A DNA stretch of 64,000 bases, taken from contig OZ024867.1 of assembly GCA_964017155.1 (NCBI GenBank), positions 14,783,500 to 14,847,499 on the forward strand. The letters run 5' to 3'. The stretch is from Oasisia sp. SBJ-2009 (taxonomy: Eukaryota > Annelida > Polychaeta > Sabellida > Siboglinidae). This document shows, in pieces, positions 63,201 through 64,000 of this stretch. A model generated the notes under the pieces. The model had not been told where the DNA came from, did no database searches, and saw only the letters and a list, made by a program, of their open reading frames with translations. Each line of letters opens with the position of its first letter. The first letter of the stretch is position 1. The translations under genes and the position numbers were made by a program.

Positions 63201-64000
63201 GTAAGACTTGATGTGTAAGACTTGGTGTGAAACACTTGATGTGTAAGACTTGGTGTGTAAGACTTGGTGTGTAAGACACGGTGTGTAATACTTGATGTGT
63301 AAGACTTGGTGTGTAAGACTCGGTGTGTAAGACTTGGTGTGTAAGACATGGTGTGTAAGACTTGGTGTGTAAGATATGGTGTGTAATACTTGATGTGTAA
63401 GACCTGGTGTGTAAGACTTGGTGTGTAAGACTTGGTGTGTAAGACATGGTGTGTAACACTTGGTGTGTAAGACATGGTGTGTAAGACTTGGTGTGTAAGA
63501 TATGGTGTGTAATACTTGATATGTAAGACTTGGTGTGTAAGACATGGTGTGTAAGACTTGGTGTGTAAGACATGGTGTGTAAGACATGGTGTGTATGACC
63601 TGGTGTGTAAGACATGGTGTGTGAGACCTGGTGTGTAGGACATGGTGTGTAAGACTTGGTGTGTAAAACTTGGTGTGTAAGACTTGGTGTGTAAAACTTG
63701 GTGTGTAAGACATGGTGTGTAAGACCTGGTGTGTAAGACATGGTGTATAAGACTTGGTGTGTAAGACATGGTGTGTAAGACTTGGTGTGTAAGACATGGT
63801 GTGTAAGACTTGGTGTGTAAGATATGGTGTGTAATACTTGATATGTAAGACTTGGTGTGTAAGACATGGTGTGTAAGACTTGGTGTGTAAGACATGGTGT
63901 GTAAGACATGGTGTATAAGACCTGGTGTGTAACACATGGTGTGTAAGACTTGGTGTGTAAGACATGGTGTGTTGGACATGGTGTATACGACATGGTGTGT
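59853..64000 (+). repeat. Right-edge copy of the 48.8-52.9 kb block
   Basis: Matches 48765-52912 to the last base of the window, so the homology continues beyond it. TTATAC sites at 60038, 60402, 61186, 61550 and 62166 reproduce the 364/784/364/616-bp spacing of 48950-51078. The final bases fall on the sixth base of a unit, confirming the same phase as base 1. No gene. Confidence 0.9.

Larger units (their letters stand above)
1..64000 (+). repeat. 14-bp satellite array, about 4,571 units, filling the window
   Basis: Head-to-tail copies of GTGTGTAAGACATG and GTGTGTAAGACTTG with no interruption and no inverted units. The two versions often alternate, giving a local 28-bp dimer. Common variants are ATGTGT at the unit start, ACCTG at the unit end, and AGGAC, AACAC, AAAAC, ACGAC, ATGAC or AATAC in the middle. 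The consensus has about 5 G, 4-5 T, 3-4 A and 1 C, so GC is near 43% with a strong G-over-C skew on this strand. Diagnostic sites from position 117 to 62166 keep one phase modulo 14. No gene, RNA gene or mobile element interrupts it. The array runs off both ends. It is seen directly; the assignment to eukaryotic satellite DNA is inference from length and nesting. I do not recognise it as a named satellite family. Confidence 0.98.

Noticed and set aside
1..64000. CRISPR array
   Set aside because: There are no unique spacers; repeats abut one another and no cas gene is present.
1..64000. Telomeric repeat
   Set aside because: The unit does not resemble TTAGGG-type, TTTAGGG or other short G-cluster telomere motifs.
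1..64000. Simple (GT)n microsatellite
   Set aside because: The GT tract is only about three dinucleotides per unit and is always followed by AAGAC or a variant; the period is 14, not 2.
1..64000. G-quadruplex or long Z-DNA-forming tract
   Set aside because: Runs of three or more G are rare (mainly CAGGG units), and alternating purine-pyrimidine stretches are only about 7 bases, broken by AA and GG in each unit.
1..64000. Centromeric alpha-satellite-like repeat with a CENP-B box
   Set aside because: No unit or variant resembles the 17-bp CENP-B box, and the monomer is 14 bp rather than about 171 bp. A centromeric location is neither shown nor excluded.
1..64000. Transposon or retroelement embedded in the array
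   Set aside because: No break in the 14-bp phase, no target-site duplication, and no non-repeat sequence anywhere in the window.

Overview
The whole 64,000-base window is one uninterrupted tandem repeat (satellite/minisatellite). The unit is 14 bp, consensus GTGTGTAAGACWTG (W is A or T, the most variable position). Base 1 is the first base of a unit and the window ends on the sixth base of a unit, so it holds 4,571 complete units plus 6 bases. Both edges lie inside the array, so its true length is unknown and greater than 64 kb. I see no unique sequence, gene, RNA gene, transposon, origin or attachment site. This fits a large satellite block of a eukaryotic chromosome. Nothing in the sequence names the species. 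The near-absence of CpG would suit a methylated genome but is weak evidence, because the consensus itself has no CpG.

The units are not identical. Diagnostic variants mark larger blocks: GTGTGTTATAC (about 61 sites), GTGTGTTGTAC (9 sites), a doublet of units with AGGAC (about 40 sites), and GACCAG, TGACAG, TTGCTG and GTGTTTAC units. From their spacing the array has a nested higher-order structure. (i) 1-5890: irregular blocks of 0.56-0.99 kb. (ii) 5892-9650, repeated at 11794-15540 (offset 5,894 bp). (iii) 12130-16555, tandemly duplicated as 16555-20985 (offset 4,424 bp = 316 units). (iv) 20985-28500: a partial third copy and progressively truncated copies. (v) 28500-30740: another copy of the GTGTGTTGTAC block. 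(vi) 30740-35364, tandemly duplicated as 35364-40118 (offset 4,634 bp = 331 units; only two differences noticed). (vii) 40118-45326: a further copy and short 1.1-kb steps. (viii) 45327-48765: a mosaic of short blocks from different sources. (ix) 48765-53077, then 53078-55419 repeating 49998-52339 (offset 3,080). (x) 53290-60210 repeats about 36.7-43.8 kb. (xi) 59853-64000 repeats 48765-52912 (offset 11,088 bp = 792 units).

Every diagnostic site I checked, across all 64 kb, falls at the same place modulo 14, and every length difference between copies is a whole number of units (14, 70, 84, 126 or 140 bp). The array therefore appears to have evolved by substitution plus gain and loss of whole units, as expected from unequal exchange or replication-based amplification, without lasting 1-13 bp slippage.

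The reverse strand carries very long open frames (up to 2,559 codons) encoding a 14-residue repeat of the type MSYTPSLTHQVLHT. They follow arithmetically from a 14-bp unit with no stop codon on that strand: three units make 14 codons and all three frames read the same peptide. I do not regard them as genes. On the forward strand each unit contains TAA, so every frame stops every 42 bp. I found no convincing undescribed system; the notable content is the higher-order architecture, the perfect phase and the record of recent duplications.
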